Below, in pieces: positions 54,421-62,657 of a DNA stretch of 64,000 bases. How positions within the stretch are numbered: position 1 is the first letter of the stretch; each line of letters begins with the position of its first letter. Origin of the DNA: Saprospiraceae bacterium (GTDB lineage: Bacteria > Bacteroidota > Bacteroidia > Chitinophagales > Saprospiraceae); the NCBI GenBank assembly GCA_016710625.1, contig JADJVK010000001.1, forward strand, positions 186,001 to 250,000, written 5' to 3'. Position numbers and translations under genes: made by a program. Under the pieces are notes generated by a model. The model saw only the letters and a list, made by a program, of their open reading frames with translations. It had not been told where the DNA came from and did no database searches.

Positions 54421-54541
54421 GATTTGATGGCTTGGTGATATGCCTTAATATCGCCACAATCTATGTGTCGAGGGTTCGAATCCCTCCTCTGTTGATGCAG
54501 AGTAGCTAAGTCTGGTAAAGCAATAGAAAGAGGATCAAATC
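54421..54541 (+). ncRNA. Circularly permuted tRNA-like RNA (Y RNA/YrlA-like topology)
   Basis: Core elements in order: TCTAT (54460-54464, as tRNA 39-43), five-base variable loop GTGTC, T-stem GAGGG/CCCTC (54470-54474/54482-54486) with canonical loop TTCGAAT, acceptor strand CTCTGT (54487-54492) closed by loop TGAT against GCAGAG (54497-54502), U8-A9 (54503-54504), D-arm GCT...AGC (54505-54521) whose loop AAGTCTGGTAA has A14, G15, G18-G19 and A21, then A26 and ATAGA (54523-54527) pairing with TCTAT as the anticodon stem. Every spacing fits tRNA, but the chain enters through the anticodon loop. Outside it, GATTTGAT (54421-54428) pairs with ATCAAATC (54534-54541), and GGTGATAT/ATATCGCC (54434-54455) forms a side hairpin. 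It lies in the leader of the slipin-rtcB operon, before 54866. Confidence 0.75.
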
Positions 54542-54561
54542 CTCATTCCTTTTCAGGGAAA

Positions 54562-54830
54562 TCCATTAGATGGACTACATTTTTAAAGTAGAAAAAGAGC
54601 CGTCACTCTTTAAAATGATGATCAAATGGAGCAGATTGAAAATGTCGGAAAACTTGTTTTCAATTGTAAAAATGCCTTGTAAGTAGTAAATAATTAACTG
54701 ACTAAACTGATTCTTTTTCCTTCAAAATCTAATCAAGCATTAGATAAAAGACTGAATAACAATCATTTGAAACCAGCTAAATATAACTACTTCCGTTATT
54801 TTACAATGACTTTTTCAATCTGATCTTTTA
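54562..54830 (+). promoter_or_regulatory. Hairpin-rich leader between the tRNA-like RNA and the slipin gene
   Basis: Hairpins: TCCAT/ATGGA (54562-54574), AAAGAG/CTCTTT (54594-54611), ATTGAAAA/TTTTCAAT (54635-54664), ATCTAAT/ATTAGAT (54727-54745). CAGATTGAAAA (54632-54642) can instead pair over 11 bases with TTTTCAATCTG (54812-54822), close to the slipin start at 54866. No protein gene is seen in this stretch. Confidence 0.55.
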
Positions 54831-54865
54831 AAAAATTTTTTATTCAATTTTAAAACAAAAAAATT

Positions 54866-55960
54866 ATGTATAATTTAATCAAAATTAAAGCTTATGAAGT
54901 GGGATTAGCTTTCAAAAATGGAAAATTAATAGAAGTGCTTTCAGAAGGAACTCATTGGTACAAATGGGGTTATAAAGTAGATTTGTACGATTTAACGAAG
55001 CCCTTCAACCCACCTACCAATTTAGATATTTTGTTGAAAAACAACACATTAAACAATATGATTGATTTGGTTGAAGTTGGTGATAATGAAATAGTTTTGA
55101 AATACGTAAAGAATGTCTTGACAGGAATTTTACCAACAGGTCAATATGCATATTGGAAAAATGTATTGGATTACACCTTAGTAAAGGTTGATATTTCTTC
55201 AGTAAACCCACCAGATATTAACCCAACCATGTTGGAAAACAAGTTGTTAATCAATTATTTGAGAAAATTTAATGTGGATAACAACCAAAAAGGTGTTCTA
55301 TATATTGACAATAAATTTGTCAAAATTTTAGATGCTGGTACATATTATTTTTGGAGAAATGCGACAGTTATATCGATGAGTTTGGTTGATATTCGATTGC
55401 AGCAAACAGAAATTTCTGGTCAAGAATTATTGACAAAGGATAAAGCCAATATACGAATTAATTTTTACATTCGATATATAGTTGTAGATATTGTGAAAGC
55501 TATAATCAATACAAAAGAGGCTGAAAAACAGCTATATATGTTGATACAATTAGCCATTAGAGAGCATATTTGCCTATTTACATTAGATGAATTATTGGCT
55601 AAAAAAGAGGTTTTAGGAAAAGAAATTACCGATTTTGCAAAAGAAAAAGTGAGCCAATTTGGTATTGAATTGGTCGATGGTGGGATAAGAGATATTATTT
55701 TGCCAGGAGATATGAGAGAAATAATGAATCAGGTTTTGATTGCTGAAAAGAAAGCTCAAGCAAACATAATTATGCGACGAGAAGAGACGGCTTCTACGAG
55801 AAGCTTGTTGAATACTGCAAATTTGATGAAGGACAATGAGATGTTATGGAAGCTAAAAGAAATGGAATATGTTGAAAAAATCGCTGAAAGAATTGGAGAA
55901 ATATCTATTTCTGGAAGTGGAAATATTGTAGGGCAATTAAAAGAAATATTCACTAAATAA
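54866..55960 (+). CDS. Slipin-like SPFH/band-7 protein with triplicated N-terminal beta module
   Basis: A 364-residue SPFH-domain protein of slipin type but with no membrane helix. The SPFH core spans about residues 175-320 (from DIRLQQTEISGQELLTKDKA, typical slipin; ends R-D-I-I-L-P-G-D-M-R-E-I-M-N-Q-V-L), followed by a helical tail with an A-E-K-K-A-Q-A-N coiled coil. Before it, three similar modules (about residues 9-43, 71-110, 139-177) each run hydrophobic strand, K/D-N-x-x, V-L/I-L, G-T/G-Q, Y/H-W/Y-x-W, V-D-L/I. Slipins scaffold membranes or complexes. The gene is directly followed by rtcB (27 bases) and preceded by the tRNA-like leader, so it probably serves the RNA-repair module. Exact role unknown. 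Confidence 0.82.
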   Translation: MYNLIKIKAYEVGLAFKNGKLIEVLSEGTHWYKWGYKVDLYDLTKPFNPPTNLDILLKNNTLNNMIDLVEVGDNEIVLKYVKNVLTGILPTGQYAYWKNVLDYTLVKVDISSVNPPDINPTMLENKLLINYLRKFNVDNNQKGVLYIDNKFVKILDAGTYYFWRNATVISMSLVDIRLQQTEISGQELLTKDKANIRINFYIRYIVVDIVKAIINTKEAEKQLYMLIQLAIREHICLFTLDELLAKKEVLGKEITDFAKEKVSQFGIELVDGGIRDIILPGDMREIMNQVLIAEKKAQANIIMRREETASTRSLLNTANLMKDNEMLWKLKEMEYVEKIAERIGEISISGSGNIVGQLKEIFTK

Positions 55961-55987
55961 TATTGGTGAATCAATAAATTTTAAAAA

Positions 55988-57409
55988 ATGGAAACTAGAA
56001 TAAATGGGGATGATTTGATGGGAATTGGTTATGTTGAAGGGGAAATATTAGGTCTAGCACTAAAAATCAATAAAAAAAGAGTTGGTTTTAATAGGAATGA
56101 AATGATGCAATACTACAAATTGGTGCTTGATTCGCCCGAAAATTACCTTGAGGACAAGGTTTTTGGGAAATTAGCAACAAAAATGCTAGAAGACATTAAC
56201 TCACCAAAAGAAACCATAATTGCATTAAATCCTAATCCAATTGCCTATGAAATTTTTGGAAGCGAACAAATAGAAGAAGGAGCTCTAAAACAGATGGAAA
56301 CAGCCATGAAGTTGCCTATAACTGTTGCTGGTGCTTTGATGCCAGATGCCCACCAAGGTTATGGATTGCCAATTGGCGGTGTTTTAGCGACAAAAAATAG
56401 TATCATTCCATACGGAGTAGGGGTGGATATCGGTTGTAGAATGGCTATGACAATTTTTGATATTAATGAAACCTATTTTTATCAAAACAAACCCCTTTTT
56501 CAAACAGAATTAGTGAAAAACACCATATTTGGAGCAGGGCATGGGTTTCATGGTCAATACAAATCAACACATGAAGTTTTAGACAATAAAGCTTTTAACC
56601 TAACTCCATTTATCAGCCAATTAAAGGATAAGGCATGGAGTCAGTTGGGAAGTTCAGGAGGTGGAAACCACTTCGTGGAATGGGGAATACTAGATTTTGC
56701 AGAAGATGACGTGGAATTGAACATTTCCAAAGGAAAGTATGTCGCTTTGTTAACCCACTCCGGATCAAGAGGGTTTGGAGCAACAGTTGCTGGACATTAC
56801 ACTAAGTTGGCGAAAGAGCTTTGTAAATTGCCCTATGAAGCGAAAAACTTAGCTTATTTGGACTTGGATTCTGAAGCAGGGCAAGAATATTGGGTTGCCA
56901 TGAATTTGGCTGGAGATTATGCTTCAGCATGCCATGAAATTATCCATCAAAAATTGGTAAATTCAATTGGTGGGCAAGTATTAGCAAAAGTGGAAAATCA
57001 TCATAATTTTGCTTGGAAAGAAATATGGAATGGGCAAGAGGTAATAGTGCATAGAAAAGGTGCAACTCCAGCAAGTAAAGGAACGATGGGAATCATTCCA
57101 GGTTCCATGACTGCATCTGGCTATTTGGTGAGGGGGAAAGGGGAGACAAAATCAATAAGCTCTGCTTCACATGGTGCTGGAAGACAAATGAGTAGGACAA
57201 AAGCTATTCAAAGCATAAAATCTAGCGAAATGCATGATTGGCTTCAAAAACATGAGGTTACTTTGATAGGAGCTGGATTGGATGAAGCACCGATGGCATA
57301 CAAAGATATAGAAATAGTGATGGCTGCCCAACAGGGATTGGTGGATGTGGTTGCAAAGTTCAGCCCAAAAATAGTAAGAATGGCAGATGATGGTAGTAGG
57401 GAGGATTGA
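55988..57409 (+). CDS. rtcB: RNA-splicing ligase RtcB
   Basis: Joins RNA 3'-phosphate (or 2',3'-cyclic phosphate) to 5'-OH ends using GTP and Mn2+. The 473-residue protein has the RtcB metal ligands D147 and C150 in GVGVDIGCRM, H228 in GSSGGGNHFVEWG, H257 in LLTHSGSRGFG, His338/339 in ENHHNFAW, and the guanylylated His395 in S-S-A-S-H-G-A-G-R. Also seen: H-R-K-G-A-T-P-A and I-P-G-S-M. It is the second gene of the slipin operon, and a terminator overlaps its stop codon. In this context it probably repairs tRNAs cleaved by ribonucleases. No rtcA (RNA cyclase) or archease lies nearby. Confidence 0.96.
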   Translation: METRINGDDLMGIGYVEGEILGLALKINKKRVGFNRNEMMQYYKLVLDSPENYLEDKVFGKLATKMLEDINSPKETIIALNPNPIAYEIFGSEQIEEGALKQMETAMKLPITVAGALMPDAHQGYGLPIGGVLATKNSIIPYGVGVDIGCRMAMTIFDINETYFYQNKPLFQTELVKNTIFGAGHGFHGQYKSTHEVLDNKAFNLTPFISQLKDKAWSQLGSSGGGNHFVEWGILDFAEDDVELNISKGKYVALLTHSGSRGFGATVAGHYTKLAKELCKLPYEAKNLAYLDLDSEAGQEYWVAMNLAGDYASACHEIIHQKLVNSIGGQVLAKVENHHNFAWKEIWNGQEVIVHRKGATPASKGTMGIIPGSMTASGYLVRGKGETKSISSASHGAGRQMSRTKAIQSIKSSEMHDWLQKHEVTLIGAGLDEAPMAYKDIEIVMAAQQGLVDVVAKFSPKIVRMADDGSRED

Positions 57410-57437
57410 AACGAGGTTTCATTCCTCCCCTTTTTTT
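57399..57437 (+). terminator. Terminator of the slipin-rtcB operon
   Basis: GGGAGGA (57399-57405) pairs with TCCTCCC (57423-57429), with an inner GAAAC/GTTTC stem (57408-57412/57416-57420), followed by seven Ts (57431-57437). The rtcB stop codon (57407-57409) lies inside the stem. Confidence 0.88.
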
Positions 57438-57451
57438 GAAAATCCAATATT

Positions 57452-58321
57452 TTAGTTACTTTTATTATCAATTATATTTACTAAATTATCGTTTATATTT
57501 ACTTGAAAAACTACATTGTCATCTTCAAATTCGGATTCTCCTTTACTATTTACCTTTAAAATATGGTTTACAACTGTTAAATAGTTTTCACCCATTTCAG
57601 AGTTATATAAAAACAAACTGCTATGATCAAAAGCCTTATCACCTTTTTCTAAAGCTTCGAAGTAACTATAATCTGAATTTTCGATACTGGCTAGAAATGC
57701 ATCTTTATCTTTTATAAATGCCATAGGGCTAATCGTCTTTCTTTTAAACCACTTATTTGTAACTTCACAAAAGGGTAGTTCTGCACCATTTGTTGCTGTG
57801 ATTGCAAAAAACATTATGCCTAAAAATTCAACTGCCCAAATAAACCACAAAAAACCACCTTTTATAGTTGAGCTCTTAATTCCCCAAGTACCAATACCAT
57901 TAATTTCAGTAACAGTTTTAAAAAGCTCAACTGGATGTGTAACTATTGATTGGAATAATGAAAAATTAAAACTTGTCGATGACGAACCAACTGACTCAGT
58001 AGAAAATGAAGATTGCATAATTAAAGTAAGCCAAATCGCCCAATGAAAATATAATGCTATGAAGCCTCCTAAAATACCGAAAATAAGTTCTAGTCTTTTG
58101 TTCCTTACTTTTCCGAAAGAAATTACAACTTTGCTTAATAAGAATCCTATGGACATTCCAAAGCCCCAGCTTAGCAAAAAATTAATATAAACAAATGGAA
58201 TATTTACAAGGCAAAGTGCATAAATATATCCAAGTAAAGGGAAAACTAAAAATGCTAAGATTAGAAATAATAAAATTGAGAAAATTGAAAATTTACCCGA
58301 AGGTGTATAAGTTTGGCTCAT
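57452..58321 (-). CDS. Multi-pass membrane protein, unknown function
   Basis: A 289-residue protein with about five hydrophobic segments (roughly 12-33, 38-62, 83-103, 160-185 and a short re-entrant stretch), then a soluble C-terminal region of about 90 residues rich in Asp/Asn/Ser. I recognise no family. It is convergent with rtcB (43 bases apart) and 39 bases downstream of the next unknown gene on its own strand, so these two are likely an operon, not part of the repair locus. Confidence 0.6.
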   Translation of the reverse strand: MSQTYTPSGKFSIFSILLFLILAFLVFPLLGYIYALCLVNIPFVYINFLLSWGFGMSIGFLLSKVVISFGKVRNKRLELIFGILGGFIALYFHWAIWLTLIMQSSFSTESVGSSSTSFNFSLFQSIVTHPVELFKTVTEINGIGTWGIKSSTIKGGFLWFIWAVEFLGIMFFAITATNGAELPFCEVTNKWFKRKTISPMAFIKDKDAFLASIENSDYSYFEALEKGDKAFDHSSLFLYNSEMGENYLTVVNHILKVNSKGESEFEDDNVVFQVNINDNLVNIIDNKSN

Positions 58322-58360
58322 ATAATATGATTTAGTTTTTTTAAAAAAGTCAAAATTGAA

Positions 58361-58990
58361 TTAGTAAAGATTAGGGCTATATATTATTTTCTTTTTTTCT
58401 GATTTTTGTTCAACAAAGTTTTTGTAAAATGTATAAATAAATCCTCCAATTCCTAAAATTAAAATACCTGGTTTACCTAAAAATCTTACAATAAAATTAA
58501 AAAATCTATTATTTCTATCTGTTTTACTGTACCCAACGGGGTCAACCAATTCTCCCATTGTTTCTTTGCAAGCCATATTATACATAAAATAGGTAAATAC
58601 TAATATTAAAAAGAGATAAAATATAGATAGCAAAATATCCTTTTTGTTTGAGAGAGGCTCTTCAGAATATGTAAATTTCAGGTTAGTCTTAAGAAAGTTT
58701 ATAAAATTTTCTTGATCCTCCTTTTTAATGAATTGAATATGATATTTGCTAAAATAACGACCGTTTGTTTTTACAAAATACCCTTCGGAGTCACTATTCT
58801 TGAAAATTTGTAAAATGCTATCAAGTGGGATTTCCATTTTAATTGCTGTTGTAAGTTTTTTTTCCCAAGTTTTTTCAAAATCTTCAAGACTGGCAATATT
58901 CTTATCAACAAATCTAAGCGAATTAGAGGAGTAAACTAAGGTTTTAAATTTCTCGGATACTAAATGAACAAGTATTTTTTCAGAATCCAT
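58361..58990 (-). CDS. Small membrane protein, unknown function
   Basis: A 209-residue protein. I use ATG 58990 (M-D-S-E-K-I-L-V-H-L), since the codons upstream to 59035 look like leader. Residues 1-125 are soluble and contain short aromatic motifs such as F-V-K-T-N-G-R-Y-F-S-K-Y-H; two membrane helices follow (about 128-150 and 170-190), with a Lys-rich tail. The order soluble, membrane, tail is unusual and recalls PH-domain-like bacterial membrane proteins, but I cannot show it. It precedes the gene at 57452-58321 on the same strand. Confidence 0.55.
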   Translation of the reverse strand: MDSEKILVHLVSEKFKTLVYSSNSLRFVDKNIASLEDFEKTWEKKLTTAIKMEIPLDSILQIFKNSDSEGYFVKTNGRYFSKYHIQFIKKEDQENFINFLKTNLKFTYSEEPLSNKKDILLSIFYLFLILVFTYFMYNMACKETMGELVDPVGYSKTDRNNRFFNFIVRFLGKPGILILGIGGFIYTFYKNFVEQKSEKKKIIYSPNLY

Positions 58991-59129
58991 AATTATTATT
59001 TTTTGAGCAATTATTTCAAAATGAAATATGGACAAAAATAATATTTTTGATTTATAAAAATAAGTTTTTATTTATGTTTTTAAAATGAAATTTTTTATTG
59101 TCTTTTGATAATTATTTAAACCAAAGCTT

Positions 59130-59867
59130 TTACTCCCAAATATTCAACTCAAAAACTAGTACACCTTTACTTAGCATCTTTTTTGCAATGGACAATTTTT
59201 GTTGATATATTTTTTCTTTATTTTTAACATTTTCATCCAGATCTTTATAAAAAATAGGATATTTTTGAATGAGTTTTTTTAAGTCTCGAATAGTTAATGT
59301 AGTGCTAAAAAAATAATTTTGGGTAAGGGCTTGAGTAGGTGTATGGACACCCACTATTGATTTAATTTGATTCTTCTGATAAATGTATGCGATTGAATCA
59401 GGTATAATTTCAATTGTAGATTCCAAAATATTATATGGTTGATTCTCTAAAACTTCAAGTACCTCACATTTTTTAATATTTCTAACATTTATTTCTAATA
59501 CCTCTGATGTGCCTACAAATGCAAACTTTTCTACTTGATTAATATGGGTAGGTTCGCTATTGTTGAAAAAATTTACTAGCTGATTTTTTCTGGTTCTTGG
59601 TAAATATATTTTTTTAAAAAGCTTCGTTTTTGGGCTAATTGCTGCCTCATTTAGCAGCTTTATTATTTCATGGCTCTTCAATTTTTCATTCTGAAATGAA
59701 AATTTACTTTTATTTTGGTTATAAATGAAATAAGCAACAAACTTTTTGTTATCTGCCATTTCAACCTTGATTTTAAAAGAATAACAGCTTGAAGGTCCAA
59801 TGATTTTATTTTCAGCTACTAAAAAATGAGAAAGGAAAAGGAAGGAAAAAGCAATAAATGACTTCAT
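59130..59867 (-). CDS. Exported protein, unknown function
   Basis: A 245-residue protein with a signal peptide (MKSFIAFSFLFLSHFLVAEN, cleavage after A18) and a beta-rich mature part without a known motif. Two cysteines (about 28 and 131) are not in a recognisable arrangement. No sorting domain or lipobox, so probably periplasmic. It lies alone, divergent from the CHAT gene (118 bases between starts) and 139 bases from the small membrane protein. It could belong functionally with the CHAT/sigma cluster, but nothing in the sequence proves it. Confidence 0.55.
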   Translation of the reverse strand: MKSFIAFSFLFLSHFLVAENKIIGPSSCYSFKIKVEMADNKKFVAYFIYNQNKSKFSFQNEKLKSHEIIKLLNEAAISPKTKLFKKIYLPRTRKNQLVNFFNNSEPTHINQVEKFAFVGTSEVLEINVRNIKKCEVLEVLENQPYNILESTIEIIPDSIAYIYQKNQIKSIVGVHTPTQALTQNYFFSTTLTIRDLKKLIQKYPIFYKDLDENVKNKEKIYQQKLSIAKKMLSKGVLVFELNIWE

Positions 59868-59984
59868 GTTTTTTTGTTTTTATTATTTCATCCGAAAAAT
59901 AACCAAATTAATCTTAATTCTATAAGATTTTTTTGATAATTCATTATTTTTGTTACAATCTATAATTCTATTTATCTGTTGACT

Positions 59985-62657
59985 TTGAAAAATTTAATAC
60001 TAATCTTATTTGTAATTGGTCTATCGACAAATGTCATATTTGCTCAAAATGAGGATGCTACGTTGACCCTATTAAAACAAAAGAGTGATAGTTTATCCAC
60101 TTTTCAGTTTTATCAATTTGTTCAAAATAATATTTCTCAAAATGCAAGTATAGACGCTAATTTTTTTATTGTAAAACACTTTGAAAAATATCAGAATGAC
60201 TACAGCAATGGAAACAATTATTCCAAATTAATAATGGAAAAAGCTACTCTTGTTCTGGATAATGTATTTCAAAATGAACAGGATACAGCAAAAGCTATCC
60301 TTTATAGCACAGAATGTTTGAACACTATTTTAGGAGTAGGCAGTCAGAAAGAATGGATAAAAATTTATGATGCATATTTCTCCAAATTCAATCAATATTT
60401 GAAAAACAAACCCAATAATCTAGCAGAAATCTTAAGCCTTTATTCCCTAATGTTCAGCTACATAGGTAATTTTGAAAAAAGCGAACAACTAATTAATCTT
60501 GCTAAAAAAATTATCGACCTGAAATCTCAAAATGGGTATGAGAAATTAGCATATATTTATTCAAGAATGGGCTTGGATAGATACAATAACAATAATTTTC
60601 AAGAAGCAATTCATGATTTAAAAATTGCATTAAATTATGCAGATTCTGTTCGAGTCGATTCTCTGATCAAAAAACCGGAATGGAATTCTACTTTAGGAGA
60701 AAGTTACAATGGAATTGGCGATTCAATTAATGGAAAATATTACACTCAAAAAGGATTGGATTTGTATTTAAAATCCTTGAAATATGATTCAGCTTATATG
60801 TTTTATTTTTACCAAGCCCTTGGTGAATCTTATTTGATAAGTGGTGATATTGAGCAAAGTAAACGAAATTTTAATATCAGCATGAATTTATCACCTAAAG
60901 AAAAGTCTATTTACAACTTTTTGTCAAAAACCTATTTGTTGGAAAAAGATTTTGTGAATAGCCATAGATTTCTTGACTCATGTTATAAATATTATCAATT
61001 TACGTCGGATTCCAATTTTAATAATTTGTCCTCACAACGGGATTTTGATAAGTCACTCAAGCTCAGAAGCGATATATATATGGCTCAATATCAAGCAACT
61101 GACAGCATTCATTATCTGATTCAAGCAGAAAAATGTTATGATCAAATTCGGCAACTGAGCTTGTGGAATATCTCTGAATTTTATGAACCCAAGAACAAGC
61201 TGCAGAAATACCAAATTATGGTAGATAACAATTCCAACTCAATTGAAATTTTGAATCAACTATATGAAACCACAAAGGAAGAGCGGTATTTACATAAAAT
61301 GCTGGATGTGTCTGAAATCAACAAAAACTTACTACTTTATTTTACTTTGAAACAAAAAAATAAAGCATCTGACATTCCATCCAATCTCCTCGAAAAAGAA
61401 ATAAAAACTAAGCTAGAGCTAAATTATATTGAAAATAAAATATTTGAACAGGGAATTTCGGCAGCTTTATTGGAAGAAAAGCTATTCAAAACTATCGAGT
61501 ATGATTCGATTAAAAAGCAACTTATTCCATACAACAATTTTGAAATTATTAATTTCCCAACTGGTATTTATAGAAATGTCAAAGATAAAATCAAATCAGA
61601 TGCAACCATCTTAGAGTATGCTTTTACCCGAAATTTCATTTTTATTTTTGTGCTAAATAATGAAAAGCTATCGGTTCATAAGGTGGTGAAAGATACGGAA
61701 TTAGAAACCTTGTTAGTTAATTTTGAAAATAGTATTAAAATTCAAAAATTCGCAGAAGCAAATTCGAAAAAAGAAAATTATATTCATAATAGCTATAGTA
61801 TTTACGAAAAATTGGTAGCTCCCGTAAAAAATCTATTGAAAAAACAGGTGACTTTAATCGTTGAAAACGATTTGAATTGGATACCTTTTGAGGCATTACT
61901 CACCCAAAAACCACCCAAATCAGCCAATTTCAATGAGTTCCCCTATCTTATTCGCCAACATACTTTTAATTATGCTTTTTCAACTACTATCCTTAACAAT
62001 AATAATATTAATGCAGATAGGTTTAATAAGTCGCTTTTGGTGGTAGCACCATTTACCGGAGAAAACAAGGTCAAACTTACTTTAAATGAGGAAAAATTTA
62101 CTTTTGGACCTCTTAAAAATAGCTACTTGGAAGCTATAGAACTCCATAAAATACATGGAGGAGATACTTTAATCGGAAAAAAGGCAACAAAAGAAAACTT
62201 TTTGAGACAATTACCTGAATTTCAAAACATTCATATTGCTAGCCACAGTGTTGCAAATAGAAAAAGAGGGGAATTTTCTTTTATCGTTTTTTCAAAATCT
62301 GATAATGACCAACCACAAATATTATATGCCAATGATATTTATCAGCTCAAATTAAATACAGATATGGTAGTTTTGAGTAGTTGCGAATCTGGCGTTGGGG
62401 AAGAGCTGAAAGGGGAGGGATTTAATAGTATTTCAAGGGCATTTTCTTATGCAGGAGTGAAAAACATAGTACATACTTTATGGAAAGTAGATGATAAGCA
62501 TACCCAAAAAATCATGACTTCCTTTTATAGAAATCTGAAGGAGGGAAAACAAAAGTCTGATGCTCTTCATCTTGCAAAATTAGATTTTATCCAAACGGAA
62601 CAAATGATCGGAGCCCATCCTTATTACTGGTCCTCTTTTAAATTATTTGGCAATTAA
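59985..62657 (+). CDS. Exported TPR-CHAT peptidase
   Basis: An 890-residue protein. The start is a TTG (59985, or two codons earlier); no ATG fits, but the following signal peptide (K-N-L-I-L-I-L-F-V-I-G-L-S-T-N-V-I-F-A-Q) supports it. Residues about 60-400 are tetratricopeptide-like repeats (Y-L-K-S-L-K-Y-D-S-A-Y, S-G-D-I-E-Q-S-K-R-N-F). The C-terminal 300 residues are a CHAT domain with the caspase-like dyad His754 in H-I-A-S-H-S and Cys800 in V-L-S-S-C-E-S-G. CHAT peptidases cleave specific partners, often after a sensor signal. It is convergent with, and overlaps by 15 bases, an anti-sigma-like gene, which is its likely neighbour in function. Cleavage target unknown. Confidence 0.88.
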   Translation: MKNLILILFVIGLSTNVIFAQNEDATLTLLKQKSDSLSTFQFYQFVQNNISQNASIDANFFIVKHFEKYQNDYSNGNNYSKLIMEKATLVLDNVFQNEQDTAKAILYSTECLNTILGVGSQKEWIKIYDAYFSKFNQYLKNKPNNLAEILSLYSLMFSYIGNFEKSEQLINLAKKIIDLKSQNGYEKLAYIYSRMGLDRYNNNNFQEAIHDLKIALNYADSVRVDSLIKKPEWNSTLGESYNGIGDSINGKYYTQKGLDLYLKSLKYDSAYMFYFYQALGESYLISGDIEQSKRNFNISMNLSPKEKSIYNFLSKTYLLEKDFVNSHRFLDSCYKYYQFTSDSNFNNLSSQRDFDKSLKLRSDIYMAQYQATDSIHYLIQAEKCYDQIRQLSLWNISEFYEPKNKLQKYQIMVDNNSNSIEILNQLYETTKEERYLHKMLDVSEINKNLLLYFTLKQKNKASDIPSNLLEKEIKTKLELNYIENKIFEQGISAALLEEKLFKTIEYDSIKKQLIPYNNFEIINFPTGIYRNVKDKIKSDATILEYAFTRNFIFIFVLNNEKLSVHKVVKDTELETLLVNFENSIKIQKFAEANSKKENYIHNSYSIYEKLVAPVKNLLKKQVTLIVENDLNWIPFEALLTQKPPKSANFNEFPYLIRQHTFNYAFSTTILNNNNINADRFNKSLLVVAPFTGENKVKLTLNEEKFTFGPLKNSYLEAIELHKIHGGDTLIGKKATKENFLRQLPEFQNIHIASHSVANRKRGEFSFIVFSKSDNDQPQILYANDIYQLKLNTDMVVLSSCESGVGEELKGEGFNSISRAFSYAGVKNIVHTLWKVDDKHTQKIMTSFYRNLKEGKQKSDALHLAKLDFIQTEQMIGAHPYYWSSFKLFGN

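Noticed and set aside
54494..54548. A conventional tRNA with D-arm at 54505 and an anticodon loop ATCAAAT (anticodon CAA, Leu) at 54534-54540
   Set aside because: No T-arm or acceptor 3' strand follows; the only T-arm lies upstream, and the gap between D-arm and this hairpin is too long. The permuted reading explains all elements without gaps.
57452..58990. The two membrane proteins after rtcB as part of the RNA-repair operon
   Set aside because: They are on the opposite strand, beyond a strong terminator, and share no recognisable domain with RNA repair.
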